A stretch of 64,000 nucleotides of DNA from CAYGWX01 sp964353855 [NCBI: uncultured bacterium] (GTDB lineage Bacteria > Edwardsbacteria > CAYGWX01). The stretch is from contig CAYGWX010000003.1 in the NCBI GenBank assembly GCA_964353855.1, forward strand, positions 45,029 through 109,028. The letters run 5' to 3'. The notes beneath the pieces are model-generated. The model ran no database searches. It had not been told where the DNA came from and worked only from the letters and a program-made list of their open reading frames with translations. The position numbers and the translations under genes are program-made. Each line of letters starts with the position of its first letter. Position 1 is the stretch's first letter. Of the stretch, positions 9,257 through 17,633 are shown piece after piece.

Positions 9257-9264
9257 GAGGAAAG

Positions 9265-10203
9265 GTGCCCGAACCCCGGGCGAGTCTGAATCTATCGATC
9301 GTCATTCCAGTACTTAATGAGGAGGAGAGTATAGAAGAGCTTGCTCGCCGGATCGGGGAGACCCTGATGCCGCTCCAGCTATCTTATGAAATCTTGTTCG
9401 TGGACGACGGTAGCACGGATGGGACTTTAGCCAAGATCTCTGCTTTGAACCAAAAGGATTTCCGGATCAAATCCCTGTCCTTCAACCGCAATTTCGGGAA
9501 ATCTTATGCTTACAGCGCCGGTTTCGATGAAGCCCAGGGAGATATTGTGTTAACCATGGATGGCGATCTGCAAGATGCCCCCGAGGAGATTCCTAAGTTC
9601 TTAGATAAAATCAAAGAGGGGTATGACCTCGTGACCGGCTGGAAATACAAAGGCAAGGGGAAACGAGCGCTGTCGAGCAGAGTATTTAATTGGATCACCG
9701 GACGTTCCATGCGGGTGAAAGTGCACGATTCCAATTGTCCCTTCAAAGCGTACCGACGGGAGGTTGTCAAGGTTCTGAGGATTTACGGCGAACTCTATCG
9801 TTTCATACCTGCCTTGGCTTACTGGCGAGGGTTTCGGGTGTCCGAAATCAAGGTAGAAAATTACCCTCGGAAATCCGGGTATTCAAAGTACGGCGTAGAG
9901 CGTTTCCTGAAGGGTTTTTTAGACTTTTTGACTGTGCTCTTCTTGACACGGTATGTAAAACGTCCCCTGCACTTTTTTGGGATCTTCGGTCTTTTCGCTT
10001 TTGGGGGTGGTTTTGTACTTGATCTCTGGATCGCGGTCGCGGGAATCATATCCGGAAGGGTCGGTCATCAAGCGCTTCTGCTCTTGGGGTTGTTTTTGAT
10101 AGTAATCGGTGTGCAGTTCATTTTCACTGGACTTTTGGGGGAGATGGTCTATAGCGTAAAAGGATGGGAGAAGGAGTATTTGGTCGCCCGAAGGATCGGA
10201 TAG
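9265..10203 (+). CDS. Membrane GT2 glycosyltransferase (polyprenyl-phosphate type)
   Basis: A 312-residue family 2 glycosyltransferase. The GT-A domain (residues about 1-230) has IVIPVLNEEESI, the FVDDGSTDGT loop and the DGDLQDAPEEIP metal site; two transmembrane helices follow (about 235-300). This is the GtrB/ArnC/DPM-like layout that transfers a sugar from a nucleotide donor to polyprenyl phosphate at the inner membrane. The GTG start has a good GGAGGAAAG site. It lies between etfA and rplM with no glycan genes next to it, so its pathway is unclear. Confidence 0.85.
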   Translation: MPEPRASLNLSIVIPVLNEEESIEELARRIGETLMPLQLSYEILFVDDGSTDGTLAKISALNQKDFRIKSLSFNRNFGKSYAYSAGFDEAQGDIVLTMDGDLQDAPEEIPKFLDKIKEGYDLVTGWKYKGKGKRALSSRVFNWITGRSMRVKVHDSNCPFKAYRREVVKVLRIYGELYRFIPALAYWRGFRVSEIKVENYPRKSGYSKYGVERFLKGFLDFLTVLFLTRYVKRPLHFFGIFGLFAFGGGFVLDLWIAVAGIISGRVGHQALLLLGLFLIVIGVQFIFTGLLGEMVYSVKGWEKEYLVARRIG

Positions 10204-10227
10204 TCAAAAAGAGAGGAGAATGAAGAC

Positions 10228-10674
10228 GTGTCTTTGCTGAAACGAAGTTATCAGACTCCGATGGTTCATTCCCATGAGGTGGAATCCCGATGGTTTCTCT
10301 TGGATGCTGAGGGAAAGATTCTGGGCCGCCTCGCGGTTCAAATCGCTACCCTGTTACGGGGAAAGAACAAGCCTTTTTTTACCCCCCAGGTAGAATGCGG
10401 AGATCAGGTGATTGTCGTGAACGCTGGTAAAGTGGTGGTTACAGGGAAAAAGTCAGAGCAGAAGCTTTATCGGCGTCATAGTGGCTATCCGGGAGGTTTC
10501 CGGGAAGTTACCTATGAACGAATGGTCGTTCAACATCCGGAGCGCATCATTGAGCACGCAGTGCGGGGAATGTTGCCCAAAAACGACTTGGGCCGCCAAT
10601 TCTTTAGAAGGCTGCATGTCTATGCAGGCCCGGTACATCCACACAGGGCTCAAAACGCCAAGGTAATCTCGTAG
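10228..10674 (+). CDS. rplM: 50S ribosomal protein L13
   Basis: A 148-residue L13, an early-assembly protein of the large subunit. The conserved [15 protein letters not shown] start, [13 protein letters not shown], the HSGYPGG loop and the AVRGMLPKN motif all match. The start is GTG after GAGAGGAGAA. It forms the universal rplM-rpsI pair. Confidence 0.97.
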   Translation: MSLLKRSYQTPMVHSHEVESRWFLLDAEGKILGRLAVQIATLLRGKNKPFFTPQVECGDQVIVVNAGKVVVTGKKSEQKLYRRHSGYPGGFREVTYERMVVQHPERIIEHAVRGMLPKNDLGRQFFRRLHVYAGPVHPHRAQNAKVIS

Positions 10675-10699
10675 GTAATTAAAGAAGGAGGAAGGGAGA

Positions 10700-11092
10700 T
10701 TGGCAACGATATCGTATGAGGCTACGGGTAGGAGGAAAACGTCGGTAGCCCGAGTAGCCTTAGTTTCTGGAAATGGGAAAAAGATTGTTAACGAACGTCC
10801 CTTTGAAGAGTATTTTACCCGGCCGACTTTTGCGATGGTCGTTGAGCAACCGTTCCGGGCAACTCAGACGGAGGGAAAATATGATTTAACTGCCAAAGTA
10901 TCAGGAGGGGGAGTCTCAGGGCAGGCTGGTGCTTTGCGTTTGGGAATCGCTCGGGCCCTGCTCAAGGTCGATCCCGCCTTTCGCATAACATTGCGGGCAG
11001 CAGGCTTCTTGACGCGCGATCCCAGACAACATGAAAGGATGAAGTACGGGCTGGCTAAGCGGAGAAAGCGCTTCCAGTTTTCTAAGAGATAG
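10700..11092 (+). CDS. rpsI: 30S ribosomal protein S9
   Basis: A 130-residue S9. The [10 protein letters not shown] start, the [20 protein letters not shown] motif and the basic end [11 protein letters not shown], which reaches the tRNA in the P site, are diagnostic. The start codon is TTG (10700) behind AAGGAGGAAGG. Confidence 0.97.
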   Translation: MATISYEATGRRKTSVARVALVSGNGKKIVNERPFEEYFTRPTFAMVVEQPFRATQTEGKYDLTAKVSGGGVSGQAGALRLGIARALLKVDPAFRITLRAAGFLTRDPRQHERMKYGLAKRRKRFQFSKR

Positions 11093-11129
11093 GTTAAATA
11101 TTCACACTCTGTCTTTGCACGGCTGGGTT

Positions 11130-11185
11130 TTCCTGCTATTGTTTATGGGATACGCCGCAAGCAAACGATTTAAGGTCAGCAGGAA
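11130..11185 (+). promoter_or_regulatory. Possible structured leader before rpsB
   Basis: TTCCTGCT (11130-11137) is exactly complementary to AGCAGGAA (11178-11185), enclosing 40 bases with smaller pairings. The element lies in the 130-base gap between rpsI and rpsB, where S2 leaders that bind S2 for feedback control occur in other bacteria. The assignment is inference; I do not recognise a specific family sequence. Confidence 0.4.
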
Positions 11186-11222
11186 GCGGAGGCCAAAACT
11201 CAATCATTGAGGAGAAAAAACA

Positions 11223-12251
11223 TTGCCCCACCTATCTATTAAAGAGCTTTTAGAAGCCGGGGTTCACTTCGGTCACCAGACACGCCGCTGGAACCCAAAG
11301 ATGAAGAAATTCATTTTCGGGGCACGCAATGGGATATATATCCTGGATCTTCAGAAGACGGTCAAGGCATTAGACCTGGCTTATGAGCTGCTGCGGCAAA
11401 AGGCTTCTGAAAGTGAATCCATCTTGTTCGTTGGAACTAAGAAACAAGCGAAAGACATGGTTGCCGATGAGGCCCGTCGATGCGGAATGTTCCACGTCAC
11501 CGAGCGCTGGCTTGGCGGCATGCTGACCAACTTTCAGACGATCAAGTCGAGTATTCGCCGCCTGAAGTCGATCGAGACGATGTCCACGGACGGCACTTTC
11601 GCCGCGTTGACGAAGAAAGAGGTCCTTAAGCTGGAAAAGGAAAAAGACAAGTTAGAAAAAGTTCTTTCGGGAGTGAAGGAGATGGATCGCCTTCCTGGCG
11701 CTCTTTACTTGGTTGACACTCGTAAAGACAACATTGCCGTGGCCGAAGCTAATCGCTTGGGAATTCCGGTCGTGGCCATTGTGGATACAAACTGTGACCC
11801 CGATCCTATTGATATACCTATTCCGGGAAATGACGACGCAATCCGTTCCATCCGTCTCATTTCCACCTTAATGGCCAATGCGGTTCAGGAAGGAAAAGAA
11901 GCAGCCTTGAAGGAGCTCCAGGCTGGAATCGCAGAATCCCACAAGGAGGATGCTAGGCCAACAGTTTCCGAGAGGACACCGAAGCCTAAAGTAAAGGATA
12001 CCCCAAAACCTGCTCCCCATCGGCGGTTCCTTTCCCTGCTCCAAAAACCTGGAGAGGTTTCCAAGGAAGCCAAGATGGAAAAGACGAAGGCTCCGCCCGC
12101 GTCTAAGCCCTTAACGGAAAAGAAACCGCCTTCAAAGAAAGGGGGAAATAAGAAACCCGAGGCACCCAAACACACTCTCCGAAAGGCGGATGAGAAACCT
12201 AAGGCCAAAACCGAGACCAAGCCTGGGCTGTACAAGAAGGAAGGAGCATAA
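11223..12251 (+). CDS. rpsB: 30S ribosomal protein S2 with long C-terminal tail
   Basis: Residues 1 to about 235 are a full S2 ([74 protein letters not shown]). It is followed by about 105 residues rich in Lys, Pro, Ala, Glu and Thr with no domain that I recognise, so the protein is 342 residues against the usual 230-260. The tail is probably disordered and basic. The start is TTG after GGAGAAAAAA. tsf follows after 5 bases in the usual rpsB-tsf-pyrH-frr order. Confidence 0.96.
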   Translation: MPHLSIKELLEAGVHFGHQTRRWNPKMKKFIFGARNGIYILDLQKTVKALDLAYELLRQKASESESILFVGTKKQAKDMVADEARRCGMFHVTERWLGGMLTNFQTIKSSIRRLKSIETMSTDGTFAALTKKEVLKLEKEKDKLEKVLSGVKEMDRLPGALYLVDTRKDNIAVAEANRLGIPVVAIVDTNCDPDPIDIPIPGNDDAIRSIRLISTLMANAVQEGKEAALKELQAGIAESHKEDARPTVSERTPKPKVKDTPKPAPHRRFLSLLQKPGEVSKEAKMEKTKAPPASKPLTEKKPPSKKGGNKKPEAPKHTLRKADEKPKAKTETKPGLYKKEGA

Positions 12252-12256
12252 CCGGA

Positions 12257-12850
12257 ATGGCTATTACGGCATCACAGGTTAAGGAATTAAGGATTAAAAC
12301 CGGTGCGGGAATGATGGACTGCAAGAAAGCCTTGGAGGCCTCCAATGGAGATATGGATAAAGCTGTAACCTATCTCAGGGAAAAAGGCATCGCCAAAGCC
12401 GAATCCAAAATGGGCCGAGCCACTAGCGAAGGTCTGGTAGCTACCTATATCCATACCGGTTCCAAGTTGGGTACTTTGGTTGAAGTCAACTGCGAAACCG
12501 ACTTCGTAGCTAAAACTGAGGAATTCAAAACACTAGCCAAAGAATTAGCCATGCAGGTGGCGGCCACAGACCCACTTGTGGTCCAGAGAGGGGACCTTTC
12601 GGAGGAGATCGTAGGGAAAGAGAAATCCATTTATCGTACCCAGGCTTTGTCCAGTGGGAAGCCCGAGAAGGCTATAGAGAAGATCATCGAGGGTAAATTA
12701 GAAAAATTCTACGCCACCGTTTGCCTGATGGAACAACTTTACGTACGCGATCCCAACAAGACTATCGGTACTTTCATAAAGGAAAGCATTGCCAAGCTTG
12801 GGGAAAATATAGCTGTACGCCGTTTTGTACGGTTCAAATTGGGTGAATAA
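12257..12850 (+). CDS. tsf: Elongation factor Ts (short form)
   Basis: A 197-residue EF-Ts, the nucleotide exchange factor for EF-Tu. The N-terminal UBA-like domain (VKELRIKTGAGMMDCKKAL) and the first core subdomain with VEVNCETDFVAKT are clear. It is shorter than the 280-290 residue E. coli type and resembles the compact Thermus-type form with one core subdomain. Downstream of rpsB as usual. Confidence 0.96.
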   Translation: MAITASQVKELRIKTGAGMMDCKKALEASNGDMDKAVTYLREKGIAKAESKMGRATSEGLVATYIHTGSKLGTLVEVNCETDFVAKTEEFKTLAKELAMQVAATDPLVVQRGDLSEEIVGKEKSIYRTQALSSGKPEKAIEKIIEGKLEKFYATVCLMEQLYVRDPNKTIGTFIKESIAKLGENIAVRRFVRFKLGE

Positions 12851-12877
12851 AGAAGAACGGCTCCTATTCAAAGAGTT

Positions 12878-13636
12878 ATGAAGACGAAAGCCGTAAAGAA
12901 ATCGATACGGGAGAGTGGGGGGGCGAGTCTCATTTATCGGCGCATCCTGCTTAAGGTTTCTGGGGAAATGTTGGCGGGATCCTTAAAAAGGGGATTTGAT
13001 TTTGACTCGATTCGTTCGTTTGCCGATCAAGTCGTCGATATTCATCATCTTGGAGTAGAGATTGGTATCGTAGTCGGAGGGGGGAATATTTTCCGCGGAA
13101 GTCGGATTGGAGGTGAAATACTTGACCGGGTGTCAGCTGACCAAATGGGGATGCTTGCCACGGTAATTAACAGCTTGGCTCTTCAAGACGTTTTGGAGAA
13201 GAAGGGCTGCTTCACCCGGGTGATGTCAGCTATCCCCATGCAATCTGTGGCCGAGCCCTATATCCGTAGAAGGGCCATCCGTCATATCGAAAAAGGGCGC
13301 ATTGTGCTCCTGGCTGCTGGAACGGGCAATCCCTATTTCACGACGGACACCGCGGCCGTGTTGCGCGCAATCGAGATCAAGGCCCAGGTGATCCTCAAAG
13401 GGACCAAAGTGGATGGGGTCTACGATGACGACCCCATGGTTCGCCCTGGAGCACGGCGATATGAGCGCCTGAAATTCATGCAAGTCCTGGAACGGGAACT
13501 CGGAGTAATGGATACGACAGCCATCTCTCTTTGCAAGGAAAACGATCTGCCCCTTATCGTGTTCAGACTTCAGGAAAAGGGTTCCCTCCGGAAGATCGTA
13601 TCCGGGGAGCCTGTCGGAACGCTTATTTCACGTTGA
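12878..13636 (+). CDS. pyrH: UMP kinase
   Basis: A 252-residue bacterial UMP kinase that makes UDP for RNA and sugar nucleotides. Family motifs: [53 protein letters not shown]. About 18 residues precede the usual start of the domain; an internal start is possible, but no better ribosome site is seen. It lies between tsf and frr. Confidence 0.96.
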   Translation: MKTKAVKKSIRESGGASLIYRRILLKVSGEMLAGSLKRGFDFDSIRSFADQVVDIHHLGVEIGIVVGGGNIFRGSRIGGEILDRVSADQMGMLATVINSLALQDVLEKKGCFTRVMSAIPMQSVAEPYIRRRAIRHIEKGRIVLLAAGTGNPYFTTDTAAVLRAIEIKAQVILKGTKVDGVYDDDPMVRPGARRYERLKFMQVLERELGVMDTTAISLCKENDLPLIVFRLQEKGSLRKIVSGEPVGTLISR

Positions 13637-13652
13637 GAAGGGAGACCTCCTA

Positions 13653-14210
13653 ATGGATAAAAGGATTTTCATGAATACCGAGGAACACATGAAGAAGACT
13701 CTCGAATCTCTGCGCACCGAATTCGCAGGAATCCGGACTGGGAAAGCAACCTCCTCCCTTTTAGACGTTCTCCGTGTCTCGGCCTATGGGGCACAAGTTC
13801 CTTTGAAGCAGGTCGCTTCGGTCACAGCTCCGGAGGCACGGCTTCTGATCATACAGCCATGGGATAAATCTCTGATCGGTGAGATCGAGAAAGCCATTCA
13901 AAAATCAGATCTAGGCCTGAATCCCTCAAGCGATGGTCAAGTGGTCCGGTTGCCCATACCGCCTCTGACTGAGGAAAGGCGCCGAGAGCTGGTTAAGGTG
14001 GTCAAGAAAATGGCCGAGGAGTCTCGGGTTGGGATCCGCAATATTCGCCGCGACGCAAACGAGACCGTCAAGAAAATGCTTAAGGAGAGCAAGATTTCCG
14101 AGGATGAAGATAAGCAGGCTCACGAACAGACCCAGAAACTTACCGATAAATATATTAGTTTGGTAGACGAAGTCCTGGTTCAAAAGGAAAAGGAGATCAT
14201 GGAGGTATAG
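13653..14210 (+). CDS. frr: Ribosome recycling factor
   Basis: A 185-residue RRF that splits the post-termination ribosome with EF-G. It has the typical L-shaped fold sequence: [59 protein letters not shown], and [14 protein letters not shown]. Normal length and context after pyrH. Confidence 0.97.
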   Translation: MDKRIFMNTEEHMKKTLESLRTEFAGIRTGKATSSLLDVLRVSAYGAQVPLKQVASVTAPEARLLIIQPWDKSLIGEIEKAIQKSDLGLNPSSDGQVVRLPIPPLTEERRRELVKVVKKMAEESRVGIRNIRRDANETVKKMLKESKISEDEDKQAHEQTQKLTDKYISLVDEVLVQKEKEIMEV

Positions 14211-14295
14211 TTGGACCTGAAAGAAATGATGCAAAAGGGGTAAATGGCCGGCGCTTTGTTTCTTGGGGTGCAGGCCATTCTTTTTTTAATTTAAT

Positions 14296-15012
14296 ATGAA
14301 CAAATCTATCAATACTCTGCCCAAGCATATCGCGATCATCATGGACGGGAATGGACGGTGGGCACGGGAGCGCGGCCTACCTAGAATCTTCGGGCATCGG
14401 GCCGGGATCGAGTCCGTGCGGGAGATCGTGCGGGCCTGCGGAGAGGTCGGCATCGAAGCCTTAACCCTCTATGTCTTCTCGGTGGAGAACTGGGAGCGCC
14501 CTAGGGAGGAGGTCCGGGGGCTGATGGGCATGCTCCGGGAACTCCTGCGCAAGGAGGTCCGCGAGCTGGACAAGAACAACGTCCGGCTGATGAGCATCGG
14601 CCACCGGGACATGCTGCCCAAAGTCATCCAGGAGGAACTGGTGCGGGCGATCAAAGCCCTGGAGAAGAACACCGGCCTTATCCTGAACCTTGCGCTCTCT
14701 TACGGCGGGAGGGCGGAGATTGTGGAGGCCGCGCGGCGGATCGGGGAGGAGGCCAAGGAGGGAAGGCTCGACCCGGCGAAGTTGGACGAGAGGACGTTCG
14801 CTAAGCATCTTTACGCCCCGGAGCTACCTGACCCGGACCTCCTGATCCGCACCGCCGGAGAGATGCGTATTTCGAACTTTCTCCTTTGGCAGATCGCTTA
14901 CGCCGAGCTTTATGTCACGGACGTGCTCTGGCCGGATTTCAGACGGCCGAACCTGCTTAAGGCCATCGATGAATACCAGAAGCGGGAGCGCCGCTTCGGA
15001 AGGGTTCCGTGA
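14296..15012 (+). CDS. uppS: Undecaprenyl diphosphate synthase (cis-prenyltransferase)
   Basis: A 238-residue enzyme that builds the C55 polyprenyl carrier for cell wall and surface glycans. The active-site loop HIAIIMDGNGRWA, the GHRAGIESV helix, TLYVFSVENW and the C-terminal RTAGEMRISNFLLWQ and PDFRR segments match. cdsA overlaps its end by four bases (GTGA). The product would feed the glycan operon at 50-60 kb, an inference from pathway. Confidence 0.96.
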   Translation: MNKSINTLPKHIAIIMDGNGRWARERGLPRIFGHRAGIESVREIVRACGEVGIEALTLYVFSVENWERPREEVRGLMGMLRELLRKEVRELDKNNVRLMSIGHRDMLPKVIQEELVRAIKALEKNTGLILNLALSYGGRAEIVEAARRIGEEAKEGRLDPAKLDERTFAKHLYAPELPDPDLLIRTAGEMRISNFLLWQIAYAELYVTDVLWPDFRRPNLLKAIDEYQKRERRFGRVP

Positions 15013-15863
15013 GCGTTCCGAATGCCACCCGTCCGTCCTCACTTCTGCTCCGCATCCTTTCGACCATCGTCTTCATTCCCATTCTGCTCCTGGCCAATGC
15101 CCTGGGCGGCTTGCCCTACGTCGCGTTCATCCTGATCATCGTGGGCGTGAGCCTGTACGAGTTCTACAGAATGGCCGAGGCCAAGGGGCTCGCGGTGCCC
15201 AAGCTCTGTGGAATCCTTTCCGGGCTTTTTCTTTGCCTGGCCCTATCCGGAAGGCTTCATCCCTGGCTGGCCTTTTCCGAGCGCTGGCTGGGGGCTTCGG
15301 CGGTCTCCCTGATCCTCGGACTCCTTCTTCTCCTGGGCCGGGGTAAGCCCTCAGAGTTCCTCACGAGCGTTTGCGCGCTGCTTGCCGGGGCCGTCTACGT
15401 CGCCCTGCCCCTGGGCTGTTTTCTGCTCCTGCGGGGTATGGGGGAGGAGGTCTGGAAATCCAAGAGTTACTCTCTCCTGCCCTTTGCCCTGACCTGGTTC
15501 TGCGATACTTTCGCCTACGGGGTCGGGATGACCCTCGGGCGGCACAAGTTAGCTTCGGTGATAAGCCCCAACAAGACCGTGGAAGGAGCGATCGGCGGGA
15601 TCCTGGGGGCCATGGTTGCGGGATTCTTTTCCAAAATCATCTTCGCCTCTTACCTGGGCTGGACGGATGCCATCGCCCTGGGGGTCCTGGTGGGGATCTT
15701 CGGACAGGTAGGGGACCTGCTGGAATCGGCGATGAAGCGGGACGCCGGGATCAAGGACACCTCGCGGATCATCCCCGGGCACGGCGGAGCCCTGGACCGA
15801 TTCGACAGCTTCATCTTCACCGTACCCCTGATCTACCTTTACCTGAGGTTCTTTGTGGCTTGA
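15009..15863 (+). CDS. cdsA: Phosphatidate cytidylyltransferase
   Basis: A 284-residue polytopic membrane enzyme that makes CDP-diacylglycerol. The diagnostic CTP_transf_1 signature near the C terminus is complete (S-x2-KR-x4-KD-x5-PGHGG-x2-DR-x-DS), with ISPNKTVEGAIGG upstream of it. About seven to eight hydrophobic segments. GTG start overlapping uppS. The common next gene dxr is absent; instead a lipoprotein gene starts on the cdsA stop codon. Confidence 0.95.
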   Translation: MSVPNATRPSSLLLRILSTIVFIPILLLANALGGLPYVAFILIIVGVSLYEFYRMAEAKGLAVPKLCGILSGLFLCLALSGRLHPWLAFSERWLGASAVSLILGLLLLLGRGKPSEFLTSVCALLAGAVYVALPLGCFLLLRGMGEEVWKSKSYSLLPFALTWFCDTFAYGVGMTLGRHKLASVISPNKTVEGAIGGILGAMVAGFFSKIIFASYLGWTDAIALGVLVGIFGQVGDLLESAMKRDAGIKDTSRIIPGHGGALDRFDSFIFTVPLIYLYLRFFVA

Positions 15864-17128
15864 GCCTGAGAACCCGGATCGCAATTTGGGCTCTGGCTTT
15901 TGGGGGGGTTCTACTGGGAAGTGGGTGCCCGGGCCGGAAGGCCACGGGCATTGTGGAGGTAAGCTTCTGGCACGTCCTGGGTGGGCCGATCGAGAAAACC
16001 CTCGAGGCCATGATCGCGGAGTTCAACCGGACCCATCCTGGAATTTCTGTTAAGCCTTTAGGGTTGGGAAGCTATGATGCTCTTTCTCAGAAGCTCTTGG
16101 CGGCTGTTGCCGCAGGAAAACCGCCTGTAGCTTCTCAGGCTTATGAGAGCTGGACCGCGAAGCTCATCGAGTCCCGGGCCATCGTGCCGATTCAAGACTT
16201 CGCGTCCGGGCCGGACGGCCTGTTCCCGGAAGAACGGAGCGACATCTACCCTGCCTTGATGCGCTCCTGCACGATCCGGGACACGCTTTGGGCCTGGCCG
16301 TTCAACAAGAGCGTCCCGGCTCTATACTACAACCGGGATATGTTCCAGAAGTCCGGTCTGGACCCAGACCTCCCGCCAGCCACATGGGAGGAGTTCCGTT
16401 CCGCTGCCCGGAGGCTGACTCGCAAGGGGGGCTTCGGGACCGCGTTCAAGGTGGACGTCTGGGACTTCGGGTGCCTGCTCTACCAGAACGGAGGCTCCTA
16501 TCTCACCCCGGACCGGAAGCACACGGCTTTCCAAGCCCGGGAAGGGGTGGAGGCCCTGAGCTACTGGCGCGGGCTCCTCTCCCCGGACTCCTCGGCTTAC
16601 CTCACCACCGGGTTCGAGAACCAGAACGACTTCCTCTTGGGCAAGGTGGGCATGATCCGAAGCTCCTGCGCCTCCTTATCCTACCTGGACACCCTGATCA
16701 AGTTCGACCTTGGTTTGGCTGCCCTGCCCGGGGGAAAGAGAAAGGCCGTGATCCTGGCCGGGACCAACGCCGTCATCTTCGCCAAGGCTTCCCCGGAGCA
16801 GAGGAGGGCGGCCTGGCTCTTTCTGAAGTGGATGAGCGAGCCAGAGCAGACCGCGAGGTGGTCCGCAGAGTCGTCCTATCTTCCAATCATGAAATCGGCT
16901 CTATCACAAGAGATTATGCAGGCTAAGTTAAAGCGATTTCGAGGACTTGAGCAAGTGATCTCCCAGCTTGAATATGCGGAGCTGGAGCCCAACGAGGGCG
17001 GCTGGCTCACCGGGCGCAAAGTCCTGGAGACCGAAGCCCTGGAAAAGGCCCTGAGAGGGCAGGCCGAGCCCGGCCCGGCCCTGGAGGACGCAGCCAGGAA
17101 GGTGGAAAAGGAACTGGCCAAAGAATGA
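15860..17128 (+). CDS. Extracellular solute (sugar)-binding lipoprotein
   Basis: About 422 residues of the ABC family 1 substrate-binding type. A lipoprotein signal (hydrophobic stretch then LLGSGC) is followed by VSFWHVLGGPIEKTLEAMIAEFN, typical of sugar-binding proteins, and by NKSVPALYYNRDMF and the ATWEEF motif. I start it at TTG 15860, which overlaps the cdsA stop in TTGA; the reading frame stays open further upstream inside cdsA, but that part is a shadow of cdsA. No ABC permease or ATPase gene is adjacent, so it is an orphan here. Binding to a sugar, e.g. glycerol phosphate or maltodextrin, is inferred only from family. Confidence 0.85.
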   Translation: MSLRTRIAIWALAFGGVLLGSGCPGRKATGIVEVSFWHVLGGPIEKTLEAMIAEFNRTHPGISVKPLGLGSYDALSQKLLAAVAAGKPPVASQAYESWTAKLIESRAIVPIQDFASGPDGLFPEERSDIYPALMRSCTIRDTLWAWPFNKSVPALYYNRDMFQKSGLDPDLPPATWEEFRSAARRLTRKGGFGTAFKVDVWDFGCLLYQNGGSYLTPDRKHTAFQAREGVEALSYWRGLLSPDSSAYLTTGFENQNDFLLGKVGMIRSSCASLSYLDTLIKFDLGLAALPGGKRKAVILAGTNAVIFAKASPEQRRAAWLFLKWMSEPEQTARWSAESSYLPIMKSALSQEIMQAKLKRFRGLEQVISQLEYAELEPNEGGWLTGRKVLETEALEKALRGQAEPGPALEDAARKVEKELAKE

Positions 17129-17195
17129 TGCCCTGACCGGGGTCCGTTACCAAGCCCCCTCAGAGACCCAAGAAGGGCCTTCTGACCGCTTGAAA

Positions 17196-17223
17196 GGGGA
17201 GGGGAAGGGAATTACCCCTCCCC
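17196..17223. repeat. Inverted repeat, 9-base stem
   Basis: GGGGAGGGG (17196-17204) pairs with CCCCTCCCC (17215-17223) around a 10-base loop. No T-run follows, so it is a hairpin element and not a clear terminator. Confidence 0.6.
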
Positions 17224-17252
17224 CTCATCTTTTCACCCCTCCTGCCCAAAAC

Positions 17253-17279
17253 CTACCCTCCCCCGAAGGGGGAGGGTAG
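17253..17279. repeat. Perfect inverted repeat, 12-base stem
   Basis: CTACCCTCCCCC (17253-17264), loop GAA, GGGGGAGGGTAG (17268-17279). No T-run. Similar G/C-run palindromes occur at 20191-20218 and inside the start of the following gene at 17707-17724. Confidence 0.7.
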
Positions 17280-17298
17280 AAGCGTTTTCGGGGTATCA

Positions 17299-17353
17299 CC
17301 AATCCAGGACCAAGCCGGAACCAATCCAGAACCAAGTCAGAACCAAGTCGGTT
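17299..17353 (-). repeat. 11-base-period tandem array (locus 2)
   Basis: Five exact 11-base units on the + strand: CCAATCCAGGA, CCAAGCCGGAA, CCAATCCAGAA, CCAAGTCAGAA, CCAAGTCGGTT. Read on the minus strand each unit has a GGTTCYGR-type core, so a GGT recurs every 11 bases. Confidence 0.9.
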
Positions 17354-17495
17354 TGCACAAGCTCCTGTCTACCACTGCGGCAGGGCCTGTAGACCACCCC
17401 TCGCGCACCCCTTTAGGGGCTCCCCGGAGCCTGAACAAAGGTCGAGGAATAAACGGAAAGTGATATTTCCCCCCGCCCGCCCACCCTGAAACGGC

Positions 17496-17604
17496 AGAGG
17501 TTAGAGGTTAGAAATTAGAGGATAGAGAAGGAAAAGACGAATTTAATCCCCCCACCCACCTTTGAAGGGCAGAGGTTAGAAGTTTGAGATTAGAGGTTAG
17601 AAAA
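17496..17604 (+). repeat. Two heptad (AGAGGTT) arrays, about 75 bases apart
   Basis: Seven-base units AGAGGTT, AGAGGTT, AGAAATT, AGAGGAT run from 17496, and AGAGGTT, AGAAGTT, TGAGATT, AGAGGTT from 17571. Each is preceded by a C-rich CCCACC tract and TGAA-GGC, so the whole block of about 75 bases is duplicated. A third copy lies beyond the next gene at 20228-20262. Confidence 0.8.
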
Positions 17605-17633
17605 GAAAAAAGGGTTGAAAAAGGAGGGGGAAT

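Larger units (their letters stand above)
17129..17633. other. 505-base repeat-rich intergenic region
   Basis: No gene seen. It holds two perfect GC-rich hairpins (17196-17223, 9-base stem; 17253-17279, 12-base stem), an 11-base-period array (17299-17353) and two heptad arrays preceded by C-rich CCCACCC tracts. No clear promoter for the next gene. Confidence 0.7.

Noticed and set aside
15371-15859. N-terminal extension of the sugar-binding lipoprotein into cdsA
   Set aside because: The extension is Arg/Gly-rich shadow sequence of cdsA, while the lipoprotein signal begins right after 15860.
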